64,000 nt of DNA from NCBI GenBank assembly GCA_046199005.1, contig CP176050.1:682001-746000 (forward strand). Reading direction: 5' to 3'. Below, one piece after another: positions 41,934-50,917 of the stretch (position 1 is the stretch's first letter; each line of letters starts with the position of its first letter). Made by a program: the position numbers and the translations under genes. The DNA comes from Ascidiimonas sp046199005. GTDB taxonomy: Bacteria; Bacteroidota; Bacteroidia; Flavobacteriales; Flavobacteriaceae. Under the pieces are notes generated by a model that was given only the letters and a program-made list of their open reading frames with translations, searched no databases and had not been told where the DNA came from.

Positions 41934-43037
41934 ATGTATTTAGACATAACAAATCCAAAATCACTGGCAGATGCCATTGCGAAACATGCTGATGGAAAAG
42001 CTGCACTTATCTGTGTTGCCGAGCATTCGGAAATTCAGATCTCATACTTGATTACAGAGTTAAATAAAAGAGCAATACCATTTGCGGGTGGGATATTCCC
42101 CAAGGTGATTTACGGTCGTAAAACATTTGATAAAGGAATTGTAGTAAGCTATTTTGACACCCTTGTAAAAGATGGGATTTTTATGATAAGGAGTTTGGAT
42201 TCGATGGATTTTGACATACCGACTATGGAGTTGAAAAAAGATTCCAGTTATTGCATGCTTACCTTCGTAGACGGATTAGCCCCAAATATTTCTTATTATA
42301 TTTCTGAGTTGTATAAACAATTTGGAAATAAGACTTTGTATATGGGAGGAGGGGCTGGTAGTCTCTCATTGAAGCAGCAACCTGCGGTTTTCAATAGCGA
42401 AGGGGTTTTTCAAAATGCGGCAGTTTGTATGCTTTTGGAGAAAAAGTCAGCTGCGGGAGTCAAACATGGATGGCAAAAAGTAGCGGGCCCGGTAATAGCT
42501 ACTAAAACAACTAGAAACATCATAAACCAGCTCAACTGGGAGCCTGCATTTGATATTTACAGAACGGCTCTTGAAACCAGCCAAAATAAAACAGTTTCTT
42601 CGGCTAATTTTTTCAATGAAGCCAAGTCATATCCTTTTGGAATTTTAAAAGAAGGAACCGAGTATGTAGTAAGAGATCCAATAAGCACCGATAACTCCGG
42701 GGCACTGGTGTGTGTGGGAGAGGTTCCGGAAAACACTATGTTGGATATTCTTGTGGGAGATAAAGATGCTTTAATAGCTGCAGCGAGTGAGGCAGCTAAA
42801 ACAAGCGTAAATGCCCTTAAAAACCCAGAACAGGCTTTCGTAATAGACTGCATTTCAAGAGTACTGTTTTTAGAAGATGAATTTGAGGACGAATTAGCAG
42901 CGGTGGCAAAGGAGCTAACCAAAGCCAACATGATCAAAGCGATCAACGGTGTATTAACGTTAGGGGAAATCGCTTCTCAGGGCAACGGTTATCTGGAGTT
43001 TTATAATAAAACCATAGTAGTAGGATTGTTTGAATGA
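41934..43037 (+). CDS. FIST-domain protein, NosP-like candidate NO sensor
   Basis: 367 aa with FIST N (about 15-200; ALICVAEHSEIQISYLI and GGGAGSLSLKQQPAVF) and FIST C (about 215-365; YPFGILKEGTEYVVRDP and GVLTLGEIASQGNGYLEFYNKTIVVGLF). A set of FIST proteins (NosP) bind heme and NO and are encoded next to histidine kinases. This one lies between two kinases and in the same operon as an H-NOX, so NO sensing is a fair inference. Heme binding is not provable from sequence. The stop overlaps the next start (ATGA). Confidence 0.85.
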   Translation: MYLDITNPKSLADAIAKHADGKAALICVAEHSEIQISYLITELNKRAIPFAGGIFPKVIYGRKTFDKGIVVSYFDTLVKDGIFMIRSLDSMDFDIPTMELKKDSSYCMLTFVDGLAPNISYYISELYKQFGNKTLYMGGGAGSLSLKQQPAVFNSEGVFQNAAVCMLLEKKSAAGVKHGWQKVAGPVIATKTTRNIINQLNWEPAFDIYRTALETSQNKTVSSANFFNEAKSYPFGILKEGTEYVVRDPISTDNSGALVCVGEVPENTMLDILVGDKDALIAAASEAAKTSVNALKNPEQAFVIDCISRVLFLEDEFEDELAAVAKELTKANMIKAINGVLTLGEIASQGNGYLEFYNKTIVVGLFE

Positions 43038-44203
43038 AAACGACAGAAACAAATCATATTGAAACCATACTTCAGCTCTATGAGTTTTCAATGACCATTG
43101 GTAAATCTTTATCCTTCAAAGAAAACTGTGACCAGTTTCTAAAGAACCTGTTGGCCAGAAAGAACTTGAGTTCTTGCTGGATCTATGCAGATCAGAACGG
43201 AGAATGTATTGTGCCTTACTCACTTCCGGTGCCGGACAGGGATGTCGATAAGATAGTAGACAAGGCTTTTCTAAAGGAATTATACAAAAGGCAAGTACCG
43301 GTATCTTATCCTGTAGATGAAACCCTCATTTCAATTGCTCCTTCAGTGATAAAAGAAGGATGCGTGGCCGTGTTTTTTATGGAAAGTCAGGGATTACTTT
43401 TTTTGCACAGCAGTATTAAATCTGAGTTTTCTCCTGCAGAGTTGATGCAGTTGGAGCCAATTGTTAGAAAATTTGCTATTTCGTTAGAAGCCTGTAAGAC
43501 CTATGAAAAGCAGCAAGACCTGTTAGCTAATCTTGAAAGGCAAAATCAGGAACTTAATAATTATGCCCATATGGTTTCTCACGACTTGAAAGCTCCGTTA
43601 CGCAATATAAACGCGCTCACTTATTGGTTAAAAGAAGATTACGAAAAAGAGCTTCCGTCAGACGCTCAAAAGAACTTAGTACTAATTGGTGAAAACCTCG
43701 AAAAAATGGATCGATTGATTCAGGGTATACTGATATATACGAGAATCGATAAATTAGACGAAAGCAAGCAGGAGGTACCAATTAAAACACTCATCCATCA
43801 AGTGATTGACGGACTGAAAGTTTCAGATACCGTTAGCTTCGATCTTGCAGGAGATTTTCCAACCATCAATGCACACCCATTTGCTCTATGGCAACTATTC
43901 CATCATTTAATAGCAAATGCTTTGAATGCGATCGATAAACCTTCAGGATACATATTAATAGCTTACAAGGATACAGGATCTTATCACAAATTTGTGATCT
44001 CAGATAATGGTCAGGGCATTGGAGAGAAGTATCTGAAACGGATCTTCGATATTTTTCAGAAGCTGGACAGTAAGAGTACATCCAGTGGGATAGGACTTGC
44101 TATCGTCAAAAAGGTCATTGATCTTTACGAGGGGGATATTTATATTGAATCTGAGCCAGGGCAAGGTTCTCATGTTATTTTTAGTATTAAAAAAGAAGTG
44201 TGA
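43034..44203 (+). CDS. histidine kinase, FIST/NosP partner
   Basis: 389 aa, soluble. A degenerate GAF-like N-terminal domain (about 15-155) and short coiled coil lead to HisKA with YAHMVSHDLKAPLRNI (about 176-191) and HATPase with NALNAI, DNGQGIGEKYLKRIF and GIGLAIVKK. The kinase core is closely related to that of the kinase at 39827, which suggests duplication within the operon. Overlaps the FIST gene at its start and the Hpt gene at its end. Confidence 0.92.
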   Translation: MKTTETNHIETILQLYEFSMTIGKSLSFKENCDQFLKNLLARKNLSSCWIYADQNGECIVPYSLPVPDRDVDKIVDKAFLKELYKRQVPVSYPVDETLISIAPSVIKEGCVAVFFMESQGLLFLHSSIKSEFSPAELMQLEPIVRKFAISLEACKTYEKQQDLLANLERQNQELNNYAHMVSHDLKAPLRNINALTYWLKEDYEKELPSDAQKNLVLIGENLEKMDRLIQGILIYTRIDKLDESKQEVPIKTLIHQVIDGLKVSDTVSFDLAGDFPTINAHPFALWQLFHHLIANALNAIDKPSGYILIAYKDTGSYHKFVISDNGQGIGEKYLKRIFDIFQKLDSKSTSSGIGLAIVKKVIDLYEGDIYIESEPGQGSHVIFSIKKEV

Positions 44204-44529
44204 TGAACGAAACTCCTAATTTAAACTATATAGAATCATTGGCAGCAAACGATACTATTTTCAAGCAAAAACTTATTGGCGTAATTAAAAATGAGTTTCC
44301 TGATGAGAAAAAATTATATGAATCTCTGCGTAAAGAAAATAAATTAAAAGAAACCGCCGAAATTGTACATAAACTTAAACATAAAATTAGTATTTTAGGC
44401 TTCGAAAATGGCTACTTTATAGCGGAAAAATATGAAAATAGCCTAAGATTTCTTACCCCCAACAATACTTTACAAGTTAAATTTGAGACTTTGCTGAAGC
44501 AAATAGAGGACTTCATAGCCGAGCTCTAA
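44200..44529 (+). CDS. Hpt phosphotransfer protein
   Basis: A 109-aa four-helix phosphotransfer domain. The phospho-His lies in EIVHKLKHKISILG (about residue 57), the standard HxxK pattern. No other domain is present. It would relay phosphate from the two kinases toward the receiver at 38825 and/or the LytTR regulator that follows by 10 nt. Confidence 0.88.
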   Translation: MMNETPNLNYIESLAANDTIFKQKLIGVIKNEFPDEKKLYESLRKENKLKETAEIVHKLKHKISILGFENGYFIAEKYENSLRFLTPNNTLQVKFETLLKQIEDFIAEL

Positions 44530-44539
44530 AACCTACGTA

Positions 44540-45250
44540 ATGAATTGTATTATTATTGATGATGAAGCAGCAGCCAGAGCAATCTTAACTCAGTTAGCCA
44601 AGGGTGTTGAATCTCTTAACGTAATAGAAGAATTTTCTAACGCTATTCAAGCAATCAAATTTCTCAACCAACATGAAGTAGATCTTATTTTTCTGGATAT
44701 TCATATGCCGGATTTTACAGGATTTGATTTTATTCAAACGCTAAAGAATCCGCCCAGAGTAATTTTGACTACTTCAGACCGAAACCTCGCAATTGACGCA
44801 TTTGAATATGAATGCATTGTCGATTACCTGGTTAAACCGTTGTCCTTGCCTCGATTCTTAAAAGCTTTACAGAAAGCAAAGAATTTTTCGCTTCCGTCTC
44901 AGAGCGATAAGATTAAAAACGAGAAAGAAGAAACTTCAGCGAATGATCTTTATGTGAATATAGATAGACGACTCATCAAAATTAATATGCCTGATATTTT
45001 CTTCATTGAAGCTAAAGGCGACTATATCAATATTCGAACGGAAGCTAAAAATTACCTTGTGCACTCCACTATGAAGAAGATAGAAGAAAAATTACCAGAT
45101 GACATCTTTCTAAAAGTACACCGTTCTTATATTATCAATCTCAAGAAAATTATCGATATTGAAGATAATAGCGTACTCATAGATAAGAGTGTAATACCGG
45201 TGAGCCGTTCGAGTAAACCCGAGCTTATTAAAAGACTCAATTTATTATAA
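44540..45250 (+). CDS. LytTR-family response regulator
   Basis: 236 aa. The receiver domain (1 to about 118) has IIDDEAAARA, LIFLDIHMPDFTG with the phospho-Asp, TTSDR and YLVKPL. The LytTR DNA-binding domain (about 135-236) has DIFFIEAKGDYINIRT, the HSTMKKIEEKLP turn and VHRSYIINLKKI. It is the transcriptional output of the operon, probably NO-responsive genes. Followed by hairpins that end the transcript. Confidence 0.93.
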   Translation: MNCIIIDDEAAARAILTQLAKGVESLNVIEEFSNAIQAIKFLNQHEVDLIFLDIHMPDFTGFDFIQTLKNPPRVILTTSDRNLAIDAFEYECIVDYLVKPLSLPRFLKALQKAKNFSLPSQSDKIKNEKEETSANDLYVNIDRRLIKINMPDIFFIEAKGDYINIRTEAKNYLVHSTMKKIEEKLPDDIFLKVHRSYIINLKKIIDIEDNSVLIDKSVIPVSRSSKPELIKRLNLL

Positions 45251-45463
45251 AGACCGAACTACTAAACCGATACACTTTAGTTACAGTGGGAGTTAGGATA
45301 CCTAAGAAGAATTATTTTTGAAACTTTTCATTTTTAATACTGTATTTTGGGTACTTAAATGCTATCACCGGAGTTGAACCTTACTTCTTCCTCGATACTG
45401 TTTAAGATCAAAAAATACCTAAGTTGAGCTATTGATCTTGATCTATTTTTACGAATTATTCAA

Positions 45464-45511
45464 TAAAAACTCATTTATTTTTCACTCTCGAAATCTAAAT
45501 GAGGGTTTTTA
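45464..45511 (+). terminator. terminator after the signalling operon
   Basis: AAAACTCATTTA pairs with TAAATGAGGGTTTT across a loop of about 20 nt, followed by T-rich sequence. A second small stem CTCGA/TCGAG with a T5 tail sits at 45575-45596. The rest of the 388-nt gap 45251-45638 shows no gene. Confidence 0.55.
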
Positions 45512-45638
45512 TACGTATATAATATCAAGTTAGTAAGGAATACTGCAACGAAATTTATTTAAAGTATAATAAATCTCGAAAATTAATCGAGTTTTTCAAA
45601 TATTTTGTATATTGCAAACGCCTTAAAATCTTATTATC

Positions 45639-45812
45639 ATGGAAAATTACCTTATCGCTTTAGCGTGTTATGCAGTTTTTTTTATAGGATCCCATTTTCT
45701 GGGACGTAAAAAATCCACTCAGAATACCAAATTATCGGCAGATTATATTTTAAATAATACAAATACGACACACGTCGAACAAGATGTTGTTGAGACAAAG
45801 TCTGTTGCATAA
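45639..45812 (+). CDS. small single-helix membrane protein (57 aa)
   Basis: Not a recognised family. The frame begins MENYLIALACYAVFFIGSHF, giving one membrane helix (about 4-22), then a short basic turn (GRKKS) and a Thr/Asn-rich acidic tail. It has an ATG start, clean boundaries and a strong terminator 55 nt downstream, which favours a real small gene. It could serve as an accessory to the peptide encoded next, but nothing shows this. Confidence 0.5.
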   Translation: MENYLIALACYAVFFIGSHFLGRKKSTQNTKLSADYILNNTNTTHVEQDVVETKSVA

Positions 45813-45866
45813 ACCAAATAATAGGTGAAACTATTTTAAGTTAAAGAAAGCAAAACTAGAAGTTAA

Positions 45867-45890
45867 GACCACCGTAAGGTGGTTTTTTGT
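45867..45890 (+). terminator. intrinsic terminator
   Basis: GACCACC/GGTGGTT with a GTAA loop followed by TTTTGTTTTT. It separates the 57-aa gene from the cysteine-rich peptide gene, and because it lies only 40 nt before that gene's start it might act as an attenuator. Confidence 0.75.
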
Positions 45891-45929
45891 TTTTAATTCG
45901 TAACTTATTTGAAAGAAAAGTCTCAAAAA

Positions 45930-46139
45930 ATGAAAAAATCAGTAAAGAATCTTAAGTTCAAGAAAGTTAAAATAAGTACTCTAAGTCAAATGGCAGTTGT
46001 TGGGGGTTCTTACAATTGCCCACCTGTCACTCTTGGATGTGGGGGAGGTTCTAATAATTGTGGTACTAACTATTGTAATACGGTCGAAGGACCTACATGT
46101 TTGAATTCAAATGATCCCGGTTGTCCTCCAAACGGTTAA
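45930..46139 (+). CDS. GG-leader cysteine-rich peptide, possible RiPP precursor
   Basis: 69 aa from the ATG at 45930 (an in-frame TTG at 45909 would add seven residues). The leader, rich in Lys and ending LSQMAVVGG, matches the double-glycine leader type of Bacteroidota natural-product precursors (KKVKISTLSQM). After the GG the core of about 43 residues has six Cys in a Gly/Asn/Pro-rich sequence (SYNCPPVTLGC, NNCGTNYC, TCLNS, GCPPNG). It would be cleaved at GG by a peptidase-containing exporter. No modifying enzyme or such exporter is near, so the class (lanthipeptide, disulfide bacteriocin or other) is open. Confidence 0.65.
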   Translation: MKKSVKNLKFKKVKISTLSQMAVVGGSYNCPPVTLGCGGGSNNCGTNYCNTVEGPTCLNSNDPGCPPNG

Positions 46140-46176
46140 TTTTTCACTACAGAATTTATTTTCTTAATTATATAAG

Positions 46177-48246
46177 TTATGGATTTAATCTAAACAATGG
46201 TTTAGAGGTAATTAACCATTTTAGCTGAAAACCCAATTCTGTAAAAGTAAATCCCGCTGCTGTCGCCGAAGCTATATTGCTATGTTTAGCGTATACTGAT
46301 GTGTGAAGACGGTTGGAAAACTTGTATCCCAAAATTCCGTTAAATCGATAGGTAGCTTGTTTTTCATTGTCTTCGATAAACTGGTATCCACCAGCTGCAC
46401 TTAGTTGATAAAACCATTCTTTTGCTGGAGTATTTGCAATCGGTTTCAAAAAATCGGTGAAAAGCTCGACAGCGTTGAATCTTTCCGGACTGAAATAGAT
46501 ACCGGGAACCTGATTTTTAAAGCTGATATATTGATAGTTGATACCAGCCTTTAGAATCGGCTTACGAAAAATATTGTAATATAACGACGTGAAGAACAGA
46601 TTGCGTTCGTTTGAATCACTTTGAGAGGTATAAAAATATTGTGTAAACCAGCCTAAATTAAAGTTTGTGTTGAGATTGTGATTGATATAGTAATTGTTTG
46701 AAATTATTGCCTGGTCTAAAAGATCCGCATTAAAATTCTGAACTTCTCTTTGATACCCCATTTCGATATCTTGAAGTTTTAACAATTTAAGATTAGCGAA
46801 TGCACTGCCTATAAACGAAGTGTAATCTCCAGAGAAAGAAGAAGCTTTCAAAATACCTCCATGACCGTTAAGACGTATCTTCGAACTTACGTCCCAAGCC
46901 AATCCGGTTTGAAAAGTAATTGTAGAAGCTTGGTTATCCGTTCTTTTATTCCTGGTGGTTCGGTAGTCTAATGAAGTAACTGAAGAAAAAACATAGTTCA
47001 AGGGTAATTTTAATTTAGATACACTGCTAAATGCCTCATTATCGCCATTATCAAAAGTGTAGGAAACTTGTTGATCTAATTCAGGCGTAAGGCTCCGTTC
47101 AATATTCTTTATAAAATTAACCGCATCTTTTTGATTAGGATAAAACTGAAGGGTACGAAATGCCGCCTGCCTGGCTTTCTTTAACTGCTCCATTGCTTTG
47201 TAAGAATTAGCAAGTCCTAAATTAGCATCAAAAGAAGCACTGTCTTTAACCAGCATTTCTTTATAATACACCGAAGCCCTTTTAAAGTTACTCTTGTAGA
47301 GGTTCAAGGTTGCCAACAACGAGCGCACCCAGTTACGATCAGGATGTTTTTGTGATAAGCTCTCTATATAAGATGCTGCTTTTGAATACTTTCGATTCCA
47401 AATGAGTGCTTGTGCATATCTTTCCTGGGTTTGCTCTTTCAGCATCCCCATCTCTATGTTTTTAGATTGGTAAAGAGATTTGGTTGCCAACTCGAGCGCT
47501 TTTTTATCTTTTTCGTCTAGATGCGCAGCTAAAGCCATTCCATTGAAAGCCAATATAGAATCTATCTTATTGATGGCTAATTGCTGGTAGGTTTGATTCG
47601 CTTTTTCAATTTCTTTGGTGATCAGATAGATGTTGGCAATATTCAAAAGAGTTTCCTTGTCATTGGGGAAATCTTTTAGGTTCTCTGCTAATATAACCAA
47701 GGCCTGTTCGTATTTCTGATCGGTGCTATATTGGTTGGCAAACCCGAGCCTGATGTATTTTTTTGAAAGCAATGCATTCGGATTTCCCGGAGATACTGCT
47801 AATGCTTTATTTACGATTTCAAGCGCTTCCTCATATGCTTTTAGGTTAGATAAGGTATTAGCGTAGCCCAATAATGCAGAAAAGCTTTCTGGTTGCTCAG
47901 AAACTAAAATTTTGTAATAGTCTTGAGCTTTGTCAAATCTTTTGTTCCACAAAAGTGCTTCCGCATAATTAAGTTTAATTTCAAAATCCGAAGGGTATAG
48001 ATCTCTTAATTCTGTAAATATAGCGAGCGCTTTTTCAGGTTGACCATTAAGACCTACGGCCCTTCCGTAACAAAGCTTCGCTGTTTTATTTTCAGGCTCT
48101 TTACGGATAATTTCTTCAAAGAACACTTCTGCCTTGGCGTAATCACCATTTTCAAGTAAGTTAAAACCTTTCTGTAGCGGTTGTTGAGCATAACATAACG
48201 TGATGGTAAATACCGAAGAACATACGTAGATAAAAAACTTTTTCAT
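46177..48246 (-). CDS. TPR and outer-membrane beta-barrel protein (YaiO/BcsC-like)
   Basis: 689 aa. Signal peptide (about 1-20), about ten TPR units (about 22-385; GDYAKAEVFFEEIIRKEPENKTAKLCYGRA and repeats) and a C-terminal barrel of about 280 residues ending GFQLKWLITSKPLFRLNP. TPR-plus-barrel proteins thread exopolysaccharide through the outer membrane (PelB, BcsC and PgaA type). It opens a region of flippase, glycosyltransferases and hydrolase genes, so a polysaccharide exporter is the best reading, though the short barrel fits the YaiO family better than BcsC. Confidence 0.78.
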   Translation of the reverse strand: MKKFFIYVCSSVFTITLCYAQQPLQKGFNLLENGDYAKAEVFFEEIIRKEPENKTAKLCYGRAVGLNGQPEKALAIFTELRDLYPSDFEIKLNYAEALLWNKRFDKAQDYYKILVSEQPESFSALLGYANTLSNLKAYEEALEIVNKALAVSPGNPNALLSKKYIRLGFANQYSTDQKYEQALVILAENLKDFPNDKETLLNIANIYLITKEIEKANQTYQQLAINKIDSILAFNGMALAAHLDEKDKKALELATKSLYQSKNIEMGMLKEQTQERYAQALIWNRKYSKAASYIESLSQKHPDRNWVRSLLATLNLYKSNFKRASVYYKEMLVKDSASFDANLGLANSYKAMEQLKKARQAAFRTLQFYPNQKDAVNFIKNIERSLTPELDQQVSYTFDNGDNEAFSSVSKLKLPLNYVFSSVTSLDYRTTRNKRTDNQASTITFQTGLAWDVSSKIRLNGHGGILKASSFSGDYTSFIGSAFANLKLLKLQDIEMGYQREVQNFNADLLDQAIISNNYYINHNLNTNFNLGWFTQYFYTSQSDSNERNLFFTSLYYNIFRKPILKAGINYQYISFKNQVPGIYFSPERFNAVELFTDFLKPIANTPAKEWFYQLSAAGGYQFIEDNEKQATYRFNGILGYKFSNRLHTSVYAKHSNIASATAAGFTFTELGFQLKWLITSKPLFRLNP

Positions 48247-48388
48247 GTTGGGGCTAAGTGGGAATTTTCAGTTTGCAAGTTAAGCATTCATGTTCAAATT
48301 TTCGTCTACACTTCTCTGCTGCTCGTCGAAAATTGAAGGAGATTTCAATCAATATTCTGATATTTGGAATGCCCAAATCTTAGTAATC

Positions 48389-49651
48389 ATGAAATTAGCA
48401 GCGCTAAAAGCACTACCTAATAAATTTACCTCAGGACATATATTTATGCTTTCCAGCTTGCTTGTAAATGCTGGTAATTATCTGTACAACTTAATACTCG
48501 GTAGGGTTCTTGGTCCTTCGGCTTTTTCAGATGCAGCATTAATGATTACCCTGCTTTTGATCATGTCTTTTTTAGCAATGACCTTTCAATTGGCAACCGC
48601 CAAATTTACGGTAACCTTCGATCAAAGTGTATCAGTTCATTTTCGAAAGAAAATGTTTTGCTACGCTCTTTTAGCGGGTGTTATTTTTGGTTCGCTGCTG
48701 ATTATTTTTTCGAAAGACCTGCAGCAGATATTTCAAACAAGCGCCTATTCTATGTTTACTATATTAGGAATTGGTGTACCTATATATTTTCTATTAAGTG
48801 TTAACAGAGGTGTTTTTCAGGGAAAACAAAGATTTGGCGCTTTGAGTATGACCTACCAAACTGAAATGTGGAGCCGTCTGCTGATTACGTTAGGGCTGCT
48901 ATGGCTCTTTAAGACAGATACATCTATATTGGTTTCTATAGGAATACTGTGTTCTTTATTGTTAGGAATTTTTCCGCTTGACAAACAAACGCTATCTATT
49001 AATAAACCTTCAGATAAATTAGATAGCCATCAGAAAAAAGCGATGATCGTTTTTTTGTCGATCACCGCTTTCTATGAGATGACACAAATTATTATTAACA
49101 ATAGCGATATTCTTCTGGTCAAACATTACTTTTCTCAATTGGAAGCTGGATTGTATGCTTCGCTCGCTTTAATAGGTCGTGTAGTTTACTTTGTAGCATG
49201 GATGTTTGTGATGCAACTGCTGCCTGCAGTAGTACAAAAACAGAAAAACGGAGAATCTCATAAAGGTGAATTATTTAAATATGTAGGTTGGATAGCACTT
49301 TTATCTGTTGCGATTGTACTTTCTTGTGCGATTATGCCAGAACTTATTATCAACATCATGTTTGGTGATCTGTATATTTCTATGGCTCACTTACTTTGGT
49401 TGTATGCCACGGCTACCTCTTTATTTGCTATATCAAATATTTTCTGTTACTATTTTCTTTCTCTGGAAAAATACATTCCGGTGGTGATTTCCGGAGTGAT
49501 GGGACTCGTTCAGGTATTTCTAATAGTGATTTTTCACGAAAGTTTGGACCAAGTAGTGTATGTTCAAATTATCGCAATGGCTGTATTGCTTATTTCTCAA
49601 TGTATATTTTTTAAGATGTATTCTCAAAACAAGAAACAATTTTCTTTATAA
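48389..49651 (+). CDS. polysaccharide/lipid flippase (Wzx/MATE-like)
   Basis: 420 aa from the ATG at 48389; the frame is open from 48290, but the extra 33 residues are not hydrophobic and the family starts close to this ATG. About twelve membrane helices, with the early LILGRVLGPSAFSDAALM loop typical of oligosaccharide flippases. It would flip lipid-linked sugar units across the inner membrane. It is followed by a glycosyltransferase gene 51 nt later. Confidence 0.82.
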   Translation: MKLAALKALPNKFTSGHIFMLSSLLVNAGNYLYNLILGRVLGPSAFSDAALMITLLLIMSFLAMTFQLATAKFTVTFDQSVSVHFRKKMFCYALLAGVIFGSLLIIFSKDLQQIFQTSAYSMFTILGIGVPIYFLLSVNRGVFQGKQRFGALSMTYQTEMWSRLLITLGLLWLFKTDTSILVSIGILCSLLLGIFPLDKQTLSINKPSDKLDSHQKKAMIVFLSITAFYEMTQIIINNSDILLVKHYFSQLEAGLYASLALIGRVVYFVAWMFVMQLLPAVVQKQKNGESHKGELFKYVGWIALLSVAIVLSCAIMPELIINIMFGDLYISMAHLLWLYATATSLFAISNIFCYYFLSLEKYIPVVISGVMGLVQVFLIVIFHESLDQVVYVQIIAMAVLLISQCIFFKMYSQNKKQFSL

Positions 49652-49702
49652 ATAAGAAGCGGAATTAAATAAAACTCAAATCTAATATTTAAAATACTAC
49701 TT

Positions 49703-50911
49703 ATGAAACTCGCACTAGTAACTGCATTACCCCCCAGCAAAGTTACCCTAAATGAGTACGGATATCACCTGGTAAAGCATTTTGCTGCTAATCAGCAGGT
49801 GGAAGAACTTATCCTTTTAACGGATACTGAGCCACAGGAAACGGACTTACCGACTGGTATAGGAGGTTGCAAAATAACAATCGTTAAATGCTGGAGTTTT
49901 AACAATTATAAAAACTTACTAACGCTAAATCGGGCTATTTCAAAGACAAGACCTGATGCTGTGCTTTGTAATCTGCAATTTCTAAAATTTGGAGACAAAA
50001 AGATTCCAGCTGCTTTAGGGCTTCTGTTTCCGGCATCATGCAAATTAAGGGGAATACCAACCATCGTCTTACTACATAATATTCTGGAAAGGGTAGACTT
50101 GGAAAACGCAGGATTTACCAGGAATCCTCTTGTCAAGCGTATCTATAATTTTATTGGTAGTTCTTTGACTCGTTTTCTTTTGATGTCTGACCTTGTAGCC
50201 GTCACGATCAAAAAATATGTGGACATACTTTCTGAAAAATACAATACTAAAAAAGTAGTTCTCGTACCTCATGGTGCCTTTGAGACACCCCCTTCTCCCA
50301 ATTATTCATTACCGGAGGGACCAAAGCAAATTATGGCCTTTGGAAAATTCGGGACGTATAAAAAAGTAGAGGTGCTTATAGACGCTTGCGAATTATTAAT
50401 GAATGAAGGCCTAGAAGATATTGAAATCGTTGTTGCAGGAACAGACAGCCCGAATACGCCAGGCTATTTAGATAGTGTACGCCAGAAATATTCGCATCTT
50501 ACGAATCTTCGTTTTACGGGATATGTGGAAGAGCAAGATGTTCCGGAGATTTTTAAAAAGAGTGCTGTAGTGGTTTTTCCTTATACTTCAACTACCGGAA
50601 GTTCAGGAGTTTTACATCAGGCGGGCAGCTATGGAAAAGCAGTCGTTTTACCAGACCTATCAGATTTGGGAACTCTCATAAGAGATGAGGGTTATACAGG
50701 AGAGTTTTTTCTTCCGGAAGATGTTAAATCTATGGCAATTGCCATTAGAAATGTGATCACTGACGATGCGAATCGTATTTCTATAGGGCAACAAAATTAC
50801 AAAGCGGCATGCTCGCTTCCGATGGAGCGAATTGTGGAAATTTATTTGGAGCATTTTAGATGGCTGCAATCAAAAAAAGGCAACTTACGGGAAGAAGTAA
50901 AAAGCGTGTAA
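49703..50911 (+). CDS. glycosyltransferase, family 4-like
   Basis: 402 aa, GT-B fold. The C-terminal half shows the donor-site pattern: MAFGKFGTYKKVEVLIDACELL (about 214), VVAGTDSPNTPGYL, RFTGYVEEQDVPEIFKKSAVVVFPY and SSGVLHQAGSYGKAVVLPDLSDLGTL, containing the E/H-type acid of group 1 enzymes. Cytoplasmic. It would add a sugar from a nucleotide donor to the growing polymer or lipid carrier. Confidence 0.88.
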   Translation: MKLALVTALPPSKVTLNEYGYHLVKHFAANQQVEELILLTDTEPQETDLPTGIGGCKITIVKCWSFNNYKNLLTLNRAISKTRPDAVLCNLQFLKFGDKKIPAALGLLFPASCKLRGIPTIVLLHNILERVDLENAGFTRNPLVKRIYNFIGSSLTRFLLMSDLVAVTIKKYVDILSEKYNTKKVVLVPHGAFETPPSPNYSLPEGPKQIMAFGKFGTYKKVEVLIDACELLMNEGLEDIEIVVAGTDSPNTPGYLDSVRQKYSHLTNLRFTGYVEEQDVPEIFKKSAVVVFPYTSTTGSSGVLHQAGSYGKAVVLPDLSDLGTLIRDEGYTGEFFLPEDVKSMAIAIRNVITDDANRISIGQQNYKAACSLPMERIVEIYLEHFRWLQSKKGNLREEVKSV

Positions 50912-50917
50912 TAGTAT

